A stretch of 64,000 bases of DNA from Nitriliruptor sp040882075 (lineage in GTDB: Bacteria > Actinomycetota > Nitriliruptoria > Nitriliruptorales > Nitriliruptoraceae). The translations under genes and the position numbers were made by a program. Numbering within the stretch: the first letter of the stretch is position 1; each line of letters opens with the position of its first letter. The notes under the pieces were generated by a model, which worked only from the letters and a program-made list of their open reading frames with translations, was not told the DNA's origin and ran no database searches. Below, in pieces: positions 42,777 through 51,983 of this stretch. Where the stretch lies: positions 1-64,000 of the forward strand of contig NZ_JBBEBZ010000175.1 of NCBI RefSeq assembly GCF_040882075.1, in the 5' to 3' direction.

Positions 42777-44927
42777 TCAGCCACCGCCGGTCGCGAGCAC
42801 CTCGTGGAGGAACGCCGCCTGGAGCTGCAGCAGCCGCTCCGCGACGTCCTCCTGACCGGCGACGTGCGTGACGCCGGACAGCGGGACGAACCGGTGGCGT
42901 CGACCGGCCGCCAGGAGCGCCGCCGACAGCCGCACGGCGTGTGCCGCGACCACGTTGTCGTCCGCGAGGCCGTGGATCAGCAGCAGCTCGGGTGGCGGAG
43001 AGCCCACGGCCGGCTCGACCGCGCCGAGCAACCGTCCATCCGCGTCCACGAGCGACGACACCTCGTAGGCCTCGGGGGATGCGTCAGGATGCCCGAGGTA
43101 GCGCTCGGTGTAGTGGGTGTCGTACAGGTGCCAGTCGGTGACCGGCGCCCCGGCGATCGCCGCCCGGATCGCGTCCGGTCGGCGCTGCACCGCGAGGGCC
43201 GCGAGGTAACCGCCGAAGCTCCACCCGCGCACCGCCACCCGGGACAGGTCGAGCCGCGGTTCGTGCTCGGCAGCGGCCGCGAGCGCATCGAGCTGGTCGT
43301 CGAGGACGGGCGTGGCCAGATCGCCCTGGACCGCGCGCTCGAAGGCCGGGCCGCGCCCGGGCGTGCCCCGGCCGTCGACGACCAGGACGGCGAACCCCTG
43401 GTCGGCGAACCACTGCGAGGTCAGGAACGCCCCGCCCGCCTGCAGCACCCGCTGGGCGTGGGGGCCGCCGTACGGGTCGAGCAGGACCGGCAACGGCGTG
43501 GTGCCGTCGTCGCCGCTGGGGCGCAGCAGCGCGGCTCGGAGCCGTCGGGGTCCGAGCTCGAGCAGCTCGACACGCGGGGTGAGGGACGGGACGGCCGCGA
43601 GCGACGCGAGCTCGTGCTGCTGCGTCGCTCCGCCGTCGACGGACCACGACACCGTCACGTGCAGCGTGGGGCGGTCCAAGCCCGCGCTGCTGGTGACCTG
43701 GACCGACGCCGACGCGGTGGCGGCGTGCACCCCCGGATCGTGCTCGGTGACCGGGTCCCACGTGCCGTCGGACGTCCAGCGCCACACGTGCACCTGGGTC
43801 GGATCGACGTCCGACGCGGTCACCGTCACGGAGGTCTCGTCGGCGTGGACCACCGAACGGACCTGGAGGCCCGGCGGGCTGACCACGTCACCGTCCAGCA
43901 GCAGGGCGCGCGATCCGTCGACCCCGTGCGTCGCGACGTCCTCGACGGTCACGAGCCGCGAGCCCGCCCACGTCGGGCTGCCAGGGACCAGCTCGATCCA
44001 CGCCTCGTCGTCGAGCTCGCGGACGCAGGTCGTGCGGCCCGTGGCCGGATCGACGGTGAGCACGCGTGCCGAACGCTGGTCGCGGGACTGCACCTGGAGG
44101 GTGAACGGGCCGTCGCCCCACGACACCCGTGCGAGGTAGGGGAACCGGTCGCGGTCCCAGTCGACGTCGATGCGCCGTCCGCCCTCGGTCGACAGCACGG
44201 CGAGCCGGACGTCGGCGTCAGCGGTGCCGGCTGCCGGGTAGCGGATGGTCGGTGGCGGGGTGCCTGGCGTGCCGGGGTCGCCGAGGTGCCAGGCGGCCAC
44301 GTCGAACTCATCGACGCGGCAGACGGCGATGTGGTCGCCGTCCGCGCCCCACCAGTGGCCGCGACCGCGGCCCATCTCCTCGGCAGCGATGAACTCCGCC
44401 CGGCCCCACGCGACACCGCTCTCGACCACGAGCGGGCGGGTCACACCGGGCGAACCCGGACCCGCGACCAGCTCGACGAGGTGCAGCGCGTCGTCGCTGA
44501 CGTAGGTGATGCGGCGGCCGTCCGGGGACAGCCGGGGATCGAACGCCGGGCCCGCGGTCGGGTGGGCGACGACCGCACCCGTCCGCAGGTCGACGGTGTG
44601 GAGCCGACCACCGACGCTGGTGGCCACGAGCTGGACGTCACGGTCCGTCGCGTAGGCGGTGATGCCGCCGGCGAGCTCGCGTGCCCGTTCCCGGCGAGCT
44701 CGCTCCTCGGCGGACAGGTCCGCGTCGTCGGCACCGAGCTCGGCCGCGTCGAGCACACGACGTTCGCTGCCGGTCCCGAGGTCGAGCTCCCACAGCGAGG
44801 TGATCGGGTCCTCCGGTCCCGCGGCCCGCAGGAACAGCACCCGTTCGCCACCCGGCGCGATGACGAAGCTCCGCGGCACACCGAGGGTGAACCGACGGGT
44901 GCGAGCGTGCTGGCGCGGGAAGCTCAC
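42777..44927 (-). CDS. S9 family peptidase, dipeptidyl-peptidase IV-like
   Basis: 716 residues: an N-terminal beta-propeller (DPP_IV N) and a C-terminal alpha/beta-hydrolase. The catalytic Ser is in VRGWSFGGYLAALAV, the Asp follows LLLIHGLADDNVV, and the His is in PLSGVTHVAG. The propeller carries RAEFIAAEEMGRGRGHWWG, which matches the Glu-containing helix that binds substrate amino termini in DPP IV. It should cleave dipeptides from peptides, often after proline. No signal peptide is seen, so it is probably cytosolic. It is the last gene of a seven-gene operon and overlaps the ROK gene by 4 nt. Confidence 0.92.
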   Translation of the reverse strand: MSFPRQHARTRRFTLGVPRSFVIAPGGERVLFLRAAGPEDPITSLWELDLGTGSERRVLDAAELGADDADLSAEERARRERARELAGGITAYATDRDVQLVATSVGGRLHTVDLRTGAVVAHPTAGPAFDPRLSPDGRRITYVSDDALHLVELVAGPGSPGVTRPLVVESGVAWGRAEFIAAEEMGRGRGHWWGADGDHIAVCRVDEFDVAAWHLGDPGTPGTPPPTIRYPAAGTADADVRLAVLSTEGGRRIDVDWDRDRFPYLARVSWGDGPFTLQVQSRDQRSARVLTVDPATGRTTCVRELDDEAWIELVPGSPTWAGSRLVTVEDVATHGVDGSRALLLDGDVVSPPGLQVRSVVHADETSVTVTASDVDPTQVHVWRWTSDGTWDPVTEHDPGVHAATASASVQVTSSAGLDRPTLHVTVSWSVDGGATQQHELASLAAVPSLTPRVELLELGPRRLRAALLRPSGDDGTTPLPVLLDPYGGPHAQRVLQAGGAFLTSQWFADQGFAVLVVDGRGTPGRGPAFERAVQGDLATPVLDDQLDALAAAAEHEPRLDLSRVAVRGWSFGGYLAALAVQRRPDAIRAAIAGAPVTDWHLYDTHYTERYLGHPDASPEAYEVSSLVDADGRLLGAVEPAVGSPPPELLLIHGLADDNVVAAHAVRLSAALLAAGRRHRFVPLSGVTHVAGQEDVAERLLQLQAAFLHEVLATGGG

Positions 44928-45874
44928 CGGGACTCCTCGGTCGGGTCGTCGGCACGGCCGAGGGCGAGCATCGCCGCCCCGACCATCCCGGCATCGTCGC
45001 CGAGCGTGGCCAGCTCGAACGGCGGCAGCGGTCGCAGGTTCCTGCCGAGCACACGCTCACCGAGGGCCCGTTCCGCGGCCGGCAGCACCCAGGGTGCGGT
45101 CGCTTCCGCCGCGCCGCCGCCGATCAGGATCACCTCCGGGTCGAGGGCGTTGACGACGCTGGCCGCGGCGACGCCGAGCCAGCGTCCGACGTCGACGAGC
45201 ACGCTCTGCGCGAGCGCGTCCCCGACCTGCGCCGCCTCGGTCACCGCGCGGCCGGTCAGGTCCGTGGCATCCCGCAGCGTCGAGGGCCGATCGGGGTCCA
45301 CGAGGCGATCGCGGGCCGCCAGCGCGATCGCCGTACCGGACGCGTACGCCTCGATGCAGCCCCGGTTCCCGCACGGACACGGTCGCCCGCCCTCCTCGAC
45401 GATGACGTGACCGAGCTCACCCCCGAACCCGTGCGCCCCCTGGCGCAGCTGCCCACCCGAGACGACCCCTCCCCCGACACCCGTCCCGAGGGTGAACATC
45501 ACGACCTCGTCGCGTCCCCGCGCCGCACCGGCACGCTGCTCACCGAGGGTGGCGGCGTTGGCGTCGTTGACCACGGCCACGACACCACCGGCGGCGTCGG
45601 CGAGGAGCTCGGCGAGGGGAAGGTCGCGCACGCCGATGTTCGGCCCGTACCGCACGCGACCCTGCGGGTCGACCATGCCGGCGACTCCGACCCCGACCGG
45701 CAGCCCGCCTCCGGCGAGCTCGGCGATGAGCTCCTGCAGACGGGCGACGAGCTGGTCCGCGTCGCGGGCGGGCGTCACCTGCCGGCGCCGGTCGAGGATC
45801 CGGCCGTCGGCGTCGACCGTCGCCGCGACGAGCTTCGTGCCTCCGACGTCGATACCGAGCGCGGCGGCGGTCAC
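44924..45874 (-). CDS. ROK family sugar kinase (glucokinase-like)
   Basis: 316 residues from GTG 45874, with GAGGAG upstream. ALGIDVGGTKLVAATVD is the ATP-binding signature, and VVNDANAATLGEQ and MFTLGTGVGGGVVSGG follow. GELGHVIVEEGGRPCPCGNRGCIEAYASG holds the ROK zinc site (read as GELGHV, then CPCGNRGC). A regulator-type HTH is absent, so an enzyme is likely, probably glucokinase. Glucose would feed into pfkA-dependent glycolysis. Confidence 0.9.
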   Translation of the reverse strand: MTAAALGIDVGGTKLVAATVDADGRILDRRRQVTPARDADQLVARLQELIAELAGGGLPVGVGVAGMVDPQGRVRYGPNIGVRDLPLAELLADAAGGVVAVVNDANAATLGEQRAGAARGRDEVVMFTLGTGVGGGVVSGGQLRQGAHGFGGELGHVIVEEGGRPCPCGNRGCIEAYASGTAIALAARDRLVDPDRPSTLRDATDLTGRAVTEAAQVGDALAQSVLVDVGRWLGVAAASVVNALDPEVILIGGGAAEATAPWVLPAAERALGERVLGRNLRPLPPFELATLGDDAGMVGAAMLALGRADDPTEESR

Positions 45875-45954
45875 GGGAGCTCCTCGCGTCGTGGTCGGAC
45901 GGGGTCGGACGGGGGCGGACGGGGGCGCGACCGGCGAGGGCACGCCGGCCCGCG

Positions 45955-46506
45955 TCAGTCCTCGTCGAGGTCGATGTGCTGCAACCCGTCGCGACGCGAT
46001 CGGCGGCCGGACGCGGCTCCCGATCGGTCCGCCGTAGCCTCGTCCCCATCGGCGGCGGCGTCGACGACCGTGCGGACGGCGAGCGCGAGCTGTCGGGCGG
46101 CTTCGGCGAGGTGCACCACGAGATCGGGTCGGGCGTCCCCGAGCGCTCGGAGGCCGACGCAGATCGGACAGATCCCGCAGGCGTCGACGGTGTGCCCGTC
46201 GGGGCCGTCGCCGCCACCGCCACCGCTCGTGCGCGGACGTTCCGGATCGTCCGTGGTCGTGCGGTCGTCACCTCCGAAGAGGTCGTCAGCCAGGCCGCGC
46301 GGGGGCGATGCGGTCGCCGACGCGGTCAGATCCCGTACCAGCCGCGTGACGGCTTCGGACGCCGGTACCCACCAGCTGCCGTCGTCGTCCGGCCCGGGCG
46401 GCTCGGACGACGGCCGTCGGGCACGACGGTGCGCCTCGACCGGGTCCACGTCGTCGACCGGTGCGTCGCCCTCGCTCGCCCACCAGGGACGTTCGGCGGC
46501 GCTCAC
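45955..46506 (-). CDS. Acidic protein with CGICPICVGLRAL motif
   Basis: 183 residues, mostly low complexity, with one conserved block near residues 105-150: VDACGICPICVGLRALGDAR, then PDLVVHLAEAARQLALAVRT. The C-x2-C-x2-C spacing suggests a metal or redox site. Similar proteins lie next to ArsA-type ATPase genes in other actinobacteria as far as I recall. The start overlaps the ArsA stop by 4 nt, supporting a shared function, which is unknown. Confidence 0.65.
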   Translation of the reverse strand: MSAAERPWWASEGDAPVDDVDPVEAHRRARRPSSEPPGPDDDGSWWVPASEAVTRLVRDLTASATASPPRGLADDLFGGDDRTTTDDPERPRTSGGGGGDGPDGHTVDACGICPICVGLRALGDARPDLVVHLAEAARQLALAVRTVVDAAADGDEATADRSGAASGRRSRRDGLQHIDLDED

Positions 46507-47711
46507 GTCGTGCCTGCCGAGGTCGCCAGGGGCCGGTCGTCGACCGTGACGAACCGGATCTCGAGGTACCCGTCGACGAACCGAGCCGCGCCGACCTCAC
46601 GTCGCTGCAACGCCGCCGGGAGCGCCACCGTCCGACGGACGCCCGCGACCGACAGGTGCAGATCGGTGCCGCGCCGGTGCAGGTCGACCTCGTCGCGAGC
46701 AGCGAAGGGCAGCGCGAGGCGCAGCACGCGGTCATCGCCGTCGGCCACCACGGTGACGGGACGACCGTCGCCGAGCACGGCCCGCTCGTCGATGTCGCCG
46801 TACAGGGCGTCAGCGAGGCCAGCGAGGCCGGCGACGCCGTCGAGCTCGTCCTCGAACAGCGGCGCGGTCAGCACCGGGGTGGGCGCGAACGCGTCGCGGA
46901 TCGTCGTCAGGTGTTCGGCCTGCCGCTGCTTCCACCGGGCGAGGTAGGGATCGGTCACCTCGTCGGGGAGCATGCGGTTGACGACCAGCGCGTCGACCGC
47001 GTAGCCGAACAGCGACAGGGAGGTGGCGGTCCGCTGCGTCTCGGCGACGATCAGCCGCTCGGGGTTGGCCACCAGCCGGATCGAGGATCGGGCCGGGTCC
47101 TGGAGCATCTCGTGGACCGCAGCGAGGTCGGCGTGGACGCGTTCGACGGCGCCGAAGACGTCGTCCTCGGGGACGGGCAGGCCAGCGGCGCCACGTGCAC
47201 GTTGGAGCGGCCGGACCGCCCGGGCGACACGGCGGCCGGGACCGAGGACGCGATCGACGTACCACCGCAAGGCGTCCGGCAAGCTCAGCAGACGGAGCGT
47301 CTCGGCCGTCGGAGCGCAGTCGACGACGATCAGGTCGTAGCGTCCGCCGTCGACCTGACCGCGAAGATCGACCAGCGCGAACAGCTCGTCGAGCCCGGGC
47401 AGGAGGACCAACTCCTCGGCCTCGACGTCACCGACGCCGCCCCAGGCGAGCAAGCTGACCAGGTAGTCGCGGACCTCGCGCCAGTGACGCTCCAGACGCT
47501 GCTGCGCGTCGATCTGCTGCGCATCGAGGTCGCCGCCGTCCGGCAGGGGAACCCGGGTGGGGTGGTCGCCGACCGGTTGGTCGAGCGCGTCGGCGAGCGA
47601 GTGCGCGGGGTCGGTCGACGTCACGAGGACGCGATCCCCACGCGCCGCAGCGCGGATGGCCGTCGCCGCAGCCACGGAGGTCTTGCCGACGCCACCCTTG
47701 CCGGTGAACAA
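46503..47711 (-). CDS. ArsA/GET3-family ATPase
   Basis: 402 residues beginning directly with FTGKGGVGKTSVAAATAIRAA (deviant Walker A with the signature Lys), followed by STDPAHSLADALD (switch I) and DLIVVDCAPTAETLRLL (switch II). VNRMLPDEV and a C-terminal HSP20-like beta domain follow. The start may lie upstream, since LFTG is preceded in frame by LLSRHAAPRVL without a standard start codon. No arsenic genes are nearby, so this is probably the widespread actinobacterial paralogue of unknown role rather than an arsenite pump. Confidence 0.85.
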   Translation of the reverse strand: MFTGKGGVGKTSVAAATAIRAAARGDRVLVTSTDPAHSLADALDQPVGDHPTRVPLPDGGDLDAQQIDAQQRLERHWREVRDYLVSLLAWGGVGDVEAEELVLLPGLDELFALVDLRGQVDGGRYDLIVVDCAPTAETLRLLSLPDALRWYVDRVLGPGRRVARAVRPLQRARGAAGLPVPEDDVFGAVERVHADLAAVHEMLQDPARSSIRLVANPERLIVAETQRTATSLSLFGYAVDALVVNRMLPDEVTDPYLARWKQRQAEHLTTIRDAFAPTPVLTAPLFEDELDGVAGLAGLADALYGDIDERAVLGDGRPVTVVADGDDRVLRLALPFAARDEVDLHRRGTDLHLSVAGVRRTVALPAALQRREVGAARFVDGYLEIRFVTVDDRPLATSAGTT

Positions 47712-47799
47712 GAGGACGCGGGGAGCGGCGTGGCGGGACAGCAGGGGGCTCCGTGGACGGGGTGCCGGTGGCAGCGGCCGGACCGTCGGAGGCTAGCCG

Positions 47800-48558
47800 C
47801 TACGCCGCCGGAGCCGACGTCGACGCCGTGGCCGCGAGGGCCAGGACGAGCGCGCCGATCACGCTCGCGGTGAGGATGGCCAACACGCGAGGACCGAGCA
47901 CCTCCCGTCCCGACCCGAGGGTCGTGGCGTCCGCCAGCGTGCCGGCCCAGAGCACCCCGGCACCGAGCAGCAGTGGGACGGCTGGCAGCACGCTGGCACC
48001 GCTGCCGCTGGCCGCTCGACCGAGCGCGGCCCCACCGGCGAGCCAGCTCAGGTACAGCACCGCACGCGCGACACCCGTCCCGGACCGCCGTGCGAACAGG
48101 TGACCGAGACCCGGCAACAGCACGCTGGCGACGAGCAACCGCGCGCGATCGCCGGGAGCGACATCGGGGCGGGGCGGCGGGTCCCCGAAGCCCGTGCGGG
48201 GGCTGCTGCAGATCAGGCACCGGTCCGTGGTCAGCGGGGACCAGCCCTCGCAGGTGTGGCAGCGCCACTCCACCTCGCCGTCCACCGTGCGGACGTCGAG
48301 CCCCTCGACCTCGACGGTCGATGGTCCCTCGGTCGCGACGTCGTCAGGGGCGTCGTCCCCCGCCACGTCGTCGTCCGCACCGACGTCACCCGGCGCCGCA
48401 GCCTCGGGCGTGTCGACGGCCGGAGCGGATCCACCCGGAGCCGCCTCGCCCGGTGACCGTGGCGGCGACGGGGGCGGAGGTGGGCGCAGGTCGGCGTAGC
48501 ACTGGGTGCACCACGCCGCCGTGGTGGCGTTGCGCGCACCGCAGGTCGGACACCTCAC
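47800..48558 (-). CDS. Double zinc-ribbon membrane protein
   Basis: 252 residues from GTG 48558. Two zinc ribbons (CPTCGARNATTAAWCTQC and CHTCEGWSPLTTDRCLIC) are separated by a Pro/Asp-rich linker. Four or so hydrophobic segments then follow, beginning ARLLVASVLLPGLGHLFARR, a motif seen in TM2-like small membrane proteins. Function unknown; third gene of the operon. Confidence 0.65.
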   Translation of the reverse strand: MRCPTCGARNATTAAWCTQCYADLRPPPPPSPPRSPGEAAPGGSAPAVDTPEAAAPGDVGADDDVAGDDAPDDVATEGPSTVEVEGLDVRTVDGEVEWRCHTCEGWSPLTTDRCLICSSPRTGFGDPPPRPDVAPGDRARLLVASVLLPGLGHLFARRSGTGVARAVLYLSWLAGGAALGRAASGSGASVLPAVPLLLGAGVLWAGTLADATTLGSGREVLGPRVLAILTASVIGALVLALAATASTSAPAA

Positions 48559-48565
48559 CGCAGCG

Positions 48566-49051
48566 TCACGGCAGCAGCCCAGCGCCGGTGCGCACCTCGA
48601 GTTCGAGCAGGTCCTTGAGCGCCCACAGACCGCGCCGGAGGGCACGGCGGTGGTCGGTGTGCACCTCGAGCGGTCGCGGGTGGGCGCTGGTCGCGATGAC
48701 CAGGTGGTGGATCACCGTGCCGCCGTACCCGGGTTCGAGCCAGAACTCCGCGCGGCCCTCGAGGTCACCACGCAGGTCGAGCGCGAACCCCGCGTCGAGC
48801 CGCCAGTCGTGCAGCCGCGCGGTCAGGCGGACGCGCCGGCCCGGCGCGCCCGCGAGCTCGAGGGCCACCACCTCGTCGGGCTCAGCGCCTGCGGGAGCCC
48901 CCGGGGCGAGCTCCGGGGGACGCTGCTCGACGCGCACCCCGGGCCACCACTGCGGCCAGGCCAGCACGTGCGTCAACCGACGGTAGACCAGCGGTGCCGG
49001 CGCCCTGACGAACCCGTCGTCGTCGACGTGGATCGCGACGCCGACGCTCAC
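48566..49051 (-). CDS. SRPBCC family protein
   Basis: 161 residues. VDDDGFVRAPAPLVYRRLTH and WPQWWPGVRVEQRP are the start of the START/polyketide-cyclase fold, and GRAEFWLEPGYGGTVIHHLV and LRRGLWALKDLLE the end. Such proteins bind hydrophobic ligands in a helix-grip cavity. The start overlaps the upstream esterase stop by 4 nt. Confidence 0.75.
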   Translation of the reverse strand: MSVGVAIHVDDDGFVRAPAPLVYRRLTHVLAWPQWWPGVRVEQRPPELAPGAPAGAEPDEVVALELAGAPGRRVRLTARLHDWRLDAGFALDLRGDLEGRAEFWLEPGYGGTVIHHLVIATSAHPRPLEVHTDHRRALRRGLWALKDLLELEVRTGAGLLP

Positions 49052-49851
49052 GACGTCGCGCCCGCCGCCACCTCACCGATGAAGCGCAGGATCTCGGCCT
49101 CGAGGAGCGGCGCGTCGTAGTCCAGGGTGGCCACGTGGTAGGAGCGGGTCAGCTCGAGCTCGGTGACCTGCCCCTCGGAACCGATCAGCTCACGCAGGGC
49201 CTTGGCGTTCTTCGGCGGCACGGAGTGGTCCTGGGGCGAGTAGGCGACCAGCAGCGGCTGGGTGAGCTGCGGCAGCTGCGACCGCACGCGCGGCAGCTCA
49301 CGGATCAACGACTGCGCCGCCTTGGCCGACACCTTCGCGTAGGCCCGCTCATCCGCCGACGGGCGAGCGATGTCGTCCGACGGCAACCCGGCCGCGTCGC
49401 GTGGCACGTACGGCAGCACGTGCTGGAGCAGGGGCGCGAGCTTGGCCAGCAGCTGCTCGGGTGTGAGGATCTGGGGGTTGATGACGACCGCCGCGTCGAC
49501 CAGGTCCTGGCGCCGGCTGGCGATGTCGAGGGTCAGCGTGCCCCCCATCGACAGCCCGATCAGCACGAGCCGGTCGGACCTGCTCGCGACCTGTTCGACG
49601 ACCTCCTCGGCGGCGGCCGCCCAGTCGGCGTACCGGGTGCGCCCGAGGTCGCGGACGTCGGTGCCGTGCCCCGGCAGCCGGGGCACCTCGACCTGGTAGC
49701 CCTCGGCACCGAGACGCTGTCCGAGCGGTCGGGTGGAGTTCGGGTTGCCGGTGAACCCGTGCAGCACCACCACCCCGGTCCGGGCGTGCTCACCCGAGCC
49801 GGTCGCCGACCACGGCTCCGCTCCCTCGATGGTGACCAGCGCGTCCGCCAC
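49048..49851 (-). CDS. Alpha/beta-hydrolase, carboxylesterase/monoacylglycerol lipase-like
   Basis: 267 residues from GTG 49851. VVVLHGFTGNPNSTRPLGQRL gives the oxyanion region, PRLPGHGTD follows, and LIGLSMGGTLTLDIA is the nucleophile elbow with catalytic Ser. LLVAYSPQDHSVPP provides the Asp and ELTRSYHVATLDYD the His. It resembles the Est30/thermostable monoacylglycerol lipase group. First gene of the leftward operon ending at 42777. Confidence 0.88.
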   Translation of the reverse strand: MADALVTIEGAEPWSATGSGEHARTGVVVLHGFTGNPNSTRPLGQRLGAEGYQVEVPRLPGHGTDVRDLGRTRYADWAAAAEEVVEQVASRSDRLVLIGLSMGGTLTLDIASRRQDLVDAAVVINPQILTPEQLLAKLAPLLQHVLPYVPRDAAGLPSDDIARPSADERAYAKVSAKAAQSLIRELPRVRSQLPQLTQPLLVAYSPQDHSVPPKNAKALRELIGSEGQVTELELTRSYHVATLDYDAPLLEAEILRFIGEVAAGATS

Positions 49852-49997
49852 GGCCCTCTCCCGTCTCGTCGATCCTCCCGCGGAACCTAGCCGGCGCGAA
49901 CTGCCCCCCGTGACGCCTGCGGCGCGTAGCATCGCCGCGGACACCGTCCGGACGGACGGGGTCAGCCGCGGGCCGTCCGCGGCCCCGGAGGTCGCCC

Positions 49998-51983
49998 GTG
50001 TCCGTCGCAACCGGCTCGCGCCCAGAGACCCGCCAGGACGACGGTCGTCCCGCTCGTTGGGCGCACCGCGGCTGGCTCGTAGCCGGCGCCGCCCTGGTCA
50101 CGGTGGCCCTGGTCAGCGTCCTGCGGGTGTGGTTGCCCTCGGTCATGCACGTGTACGGCGACGCCGGCTCGACGCCGGCGACGCAGCTCGGTCTGTTCGC
50201 GTTCGCGTGGTTCCTGGTCCCGATGGCCGTCGCGTTGACCGCCCGACACCTCGACACCCGGGACCTGTGGCGCGGTGGCGTCGTGGTCGCGATGGTCGCG
50301 CGGGTGGCCCTGCAGTTCACCGACGGCGGCCAGCCACAGCTCTACCTCGCCAGCCTCTGCTTCGTCGGCGCCAGCGTGGCCCTCGTCGCGCTCGCGGCTG
50401 GCGGACCGAGCGGCCACCTCGCACGGGTCGGGGTGATCCTCGGCTTCGGGATCGAGACCGTGCTGCACACCGGCTTCGGCACCGTCCACCTGCTGTGGCG
50501 GGACGGGATCGTCGCGGCGCTCGCCGTCGTGATCGTCGCGGCCGGCACCATCCTCGTCGCCGAGCGGGCACGTCGGGTCCCGTTGTGGTGGCCGAGCCCG
50601 GTCGATGCCGACGGCGAGGTGTCCCCCGTCTGGACCCGCGGCGCGGCGTGGCCGTGGCTCGCGGTCGGACCAGCCATCGTCCTCACGGGGGTCCTGGTCG
50701 CCGTCCCCTCCCGCCTCGAGCTCGCCGCCGGTGTCGGCCCCAGGGGGGCGACGCTGCTGCTCGCGCTCGCTGCCGCTGGCGCCGTCGTCGCCGCGGCGGT
50801 GGGTCCGGTGCTCGGAGCGCCGATCGCTGGCTCCCTCGGCGCCATCCTGGTCGTCCTGTGCACCGTCGGCGCGGTGCGGCCCATCGGACTCGGGTCGGCG
50901 CTCGCCCAGCTCGGGCTCCCGGTCGCGATCGGGCTCGTGCTCGGCGCCCCCGGCACCACCCCCGGCGATTCCGGTCCACGGCGGCGCGGATCGGCCGCGG
51001 CGGGCTCGCTCCTGCTCTTCCTGCTGCTCGGTTTCGGCTACTACGCCGCGTACGAGCTGCCCCTCCCGTTCGACAACCAGGTGCTCCTGATCGCCGCCGC
51101 GGTGGGTCTCGGCTCCATCGCGATCGCGGCTGCCCGGGACGGGCGCACCCTGCACCGCGTCCGTCACGTCCCGCTGCGGGGGCTGGTCGCCGCTGCGGGG
51201 GCGCTCGTCCTCGTCGGCGCCATCGGTGCGGCGACCAGCCCCCCGTCGCCTCCCCCGCCGCGCGCCACCACGAGCGACGCCACGGTCCGGCTCGCGATCT
51301 ACAACGTCCACATGGGCTACAGCATCGGTGGCCGGTTCGACGTGGTGGCCCTCGCCGAGACGATCGCCGCCACCGACGCTGACATGGTCGTCCTCAACGA
51401 GGTCGATCGCGGGTGGCTGCTCGAGGGCGGCCAGGACCTGCTCCGTCTGTTGCGGGAAGCGACGGGGATGGAGGCCACGTTCGCGCCGGCAGCCGACGAC
51501 GTCTGGGGCAACGCGATCCTCAGCCGGCTCCCGCTACGGGACGTACGGACCGTCGCGCTCCCGAGCGGGGGTGCCGCGATGCAACGCTCCTACGTGAGCG
51601 CCGTGGCGGACACCGGTGCCGGGGAGCTCGCCCTCGTCGGGACCCACCTCCACCACGTGGCAGCGGACGGGACGGTCCGGGCGCTCCAGGCGCGCTCGCT
51701 CGCCGCCGAGGTTGCCCGTCTCCGCAGCCGCGGGTGGCCGGTCGCGCTGCTCGGTGACCTCAACGCCGCGTTCGACACACCCGACCTCGAACCGCTGCGC
51801 TTCCTCGAGGACGCCGTCCCCGGAGGCGCCCCGACGTACCCGGCCGACGCGCCGGAGCGACGGATCGACCACATCCTCGTCACATCGGATCTGACGACGA
51901 CCGACCCGTACATCGGGACCTCCACGGCGTCGGATCACCTACCGGTGGCGGTCACCGTCACCCTCCCGGACGCGGCGGGCTGA
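49998..51983 (+). CDS. Polytopic membrane protein with endonuclease/exonuclease/phosphatase domain
   Basis: 661 residues. About eleven transmembrane helices fill residues 30-410. The C-terminal EEP domain (about 435-655) has RLAIYNVHMGY, MVVLNEVDRGW (metal Glu), GTHLHH, VALLGDLNAAFD (Asn/Asp) and STASDHLPVAVTV (catalytic His). The enzyme probably acts on a lipid or glycan phosphate outside the membrane rather than on DNA, as in related actinobacterial proteins. Its 3' end overlaps the convergent glycosyltransferase gene by 26 nt. Confidence 0.8.
   Translation: MSVATGSRPETRQDDGRPARWAHRGWLVAGAALVTVALVSVLRVWLPSVMHVYGDAGSTPATQLGLFAFAWFLVPMAVALTARHLDTRDLWRGGVVVAMVARVALQFTDGGQPQLYLASLCFVGASVALVALAAGGPSGHLARVGVILGFGIETVLHTGFGTVHLLWRDGIVAALAVVIVAAGTILVAERARRVPLWWPSPVDADGEVSPVWTRGAAWPWLAVGPAIVLTGVLVAVPSRLELAAGVGPRGATLLLALAAAGAVVAAAVGPVLGAPIAGSLGAILVVLCTVGAVRPIGLGSALAQLGLPVAIGLVLGAPGTTPGDSGPRRRGSAAAGSLLLFLLLGFGYYAAYELPLPFDNQVLLIAAAVGLGSIAIAAARDGRTLHRVRHVPLRGLVAAAGALVLVGAIGAATSPPSPPPPRATTSDATVRLAIYNVHMGYSIGGRFDVVALAETIAATDADMVVLNEVDRGWLLEGGQDLLRLLREATGMEATFAPAADDVWGNAILSRLPLRDVRTVALPSGGAAMQRSYVSAVADTGAGELALVGTHLHHVAADGTVRALQARSLAAEVARLRSRGWPVALLGDLNAAFDTPDLEPLRFLEDAVPGGAPTYPADAPERRIDHILVTSDLTTTDPYIGTSTASDHLPVAVTVTLPDAAG

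Noticed and set aside
42711..45410. 899-codon plus-strand frame
   Set aside because: Lies opposite the S9 peptidase and ROK genes, both of which have complete catalytic motifs. Composition is typical of an antisense frame.
46503..47711. Arsenic resistance operon
   Set aside because: The ATPase is ArsA-like, but no arsB/acr3, arsR or arsC gene is nearby.
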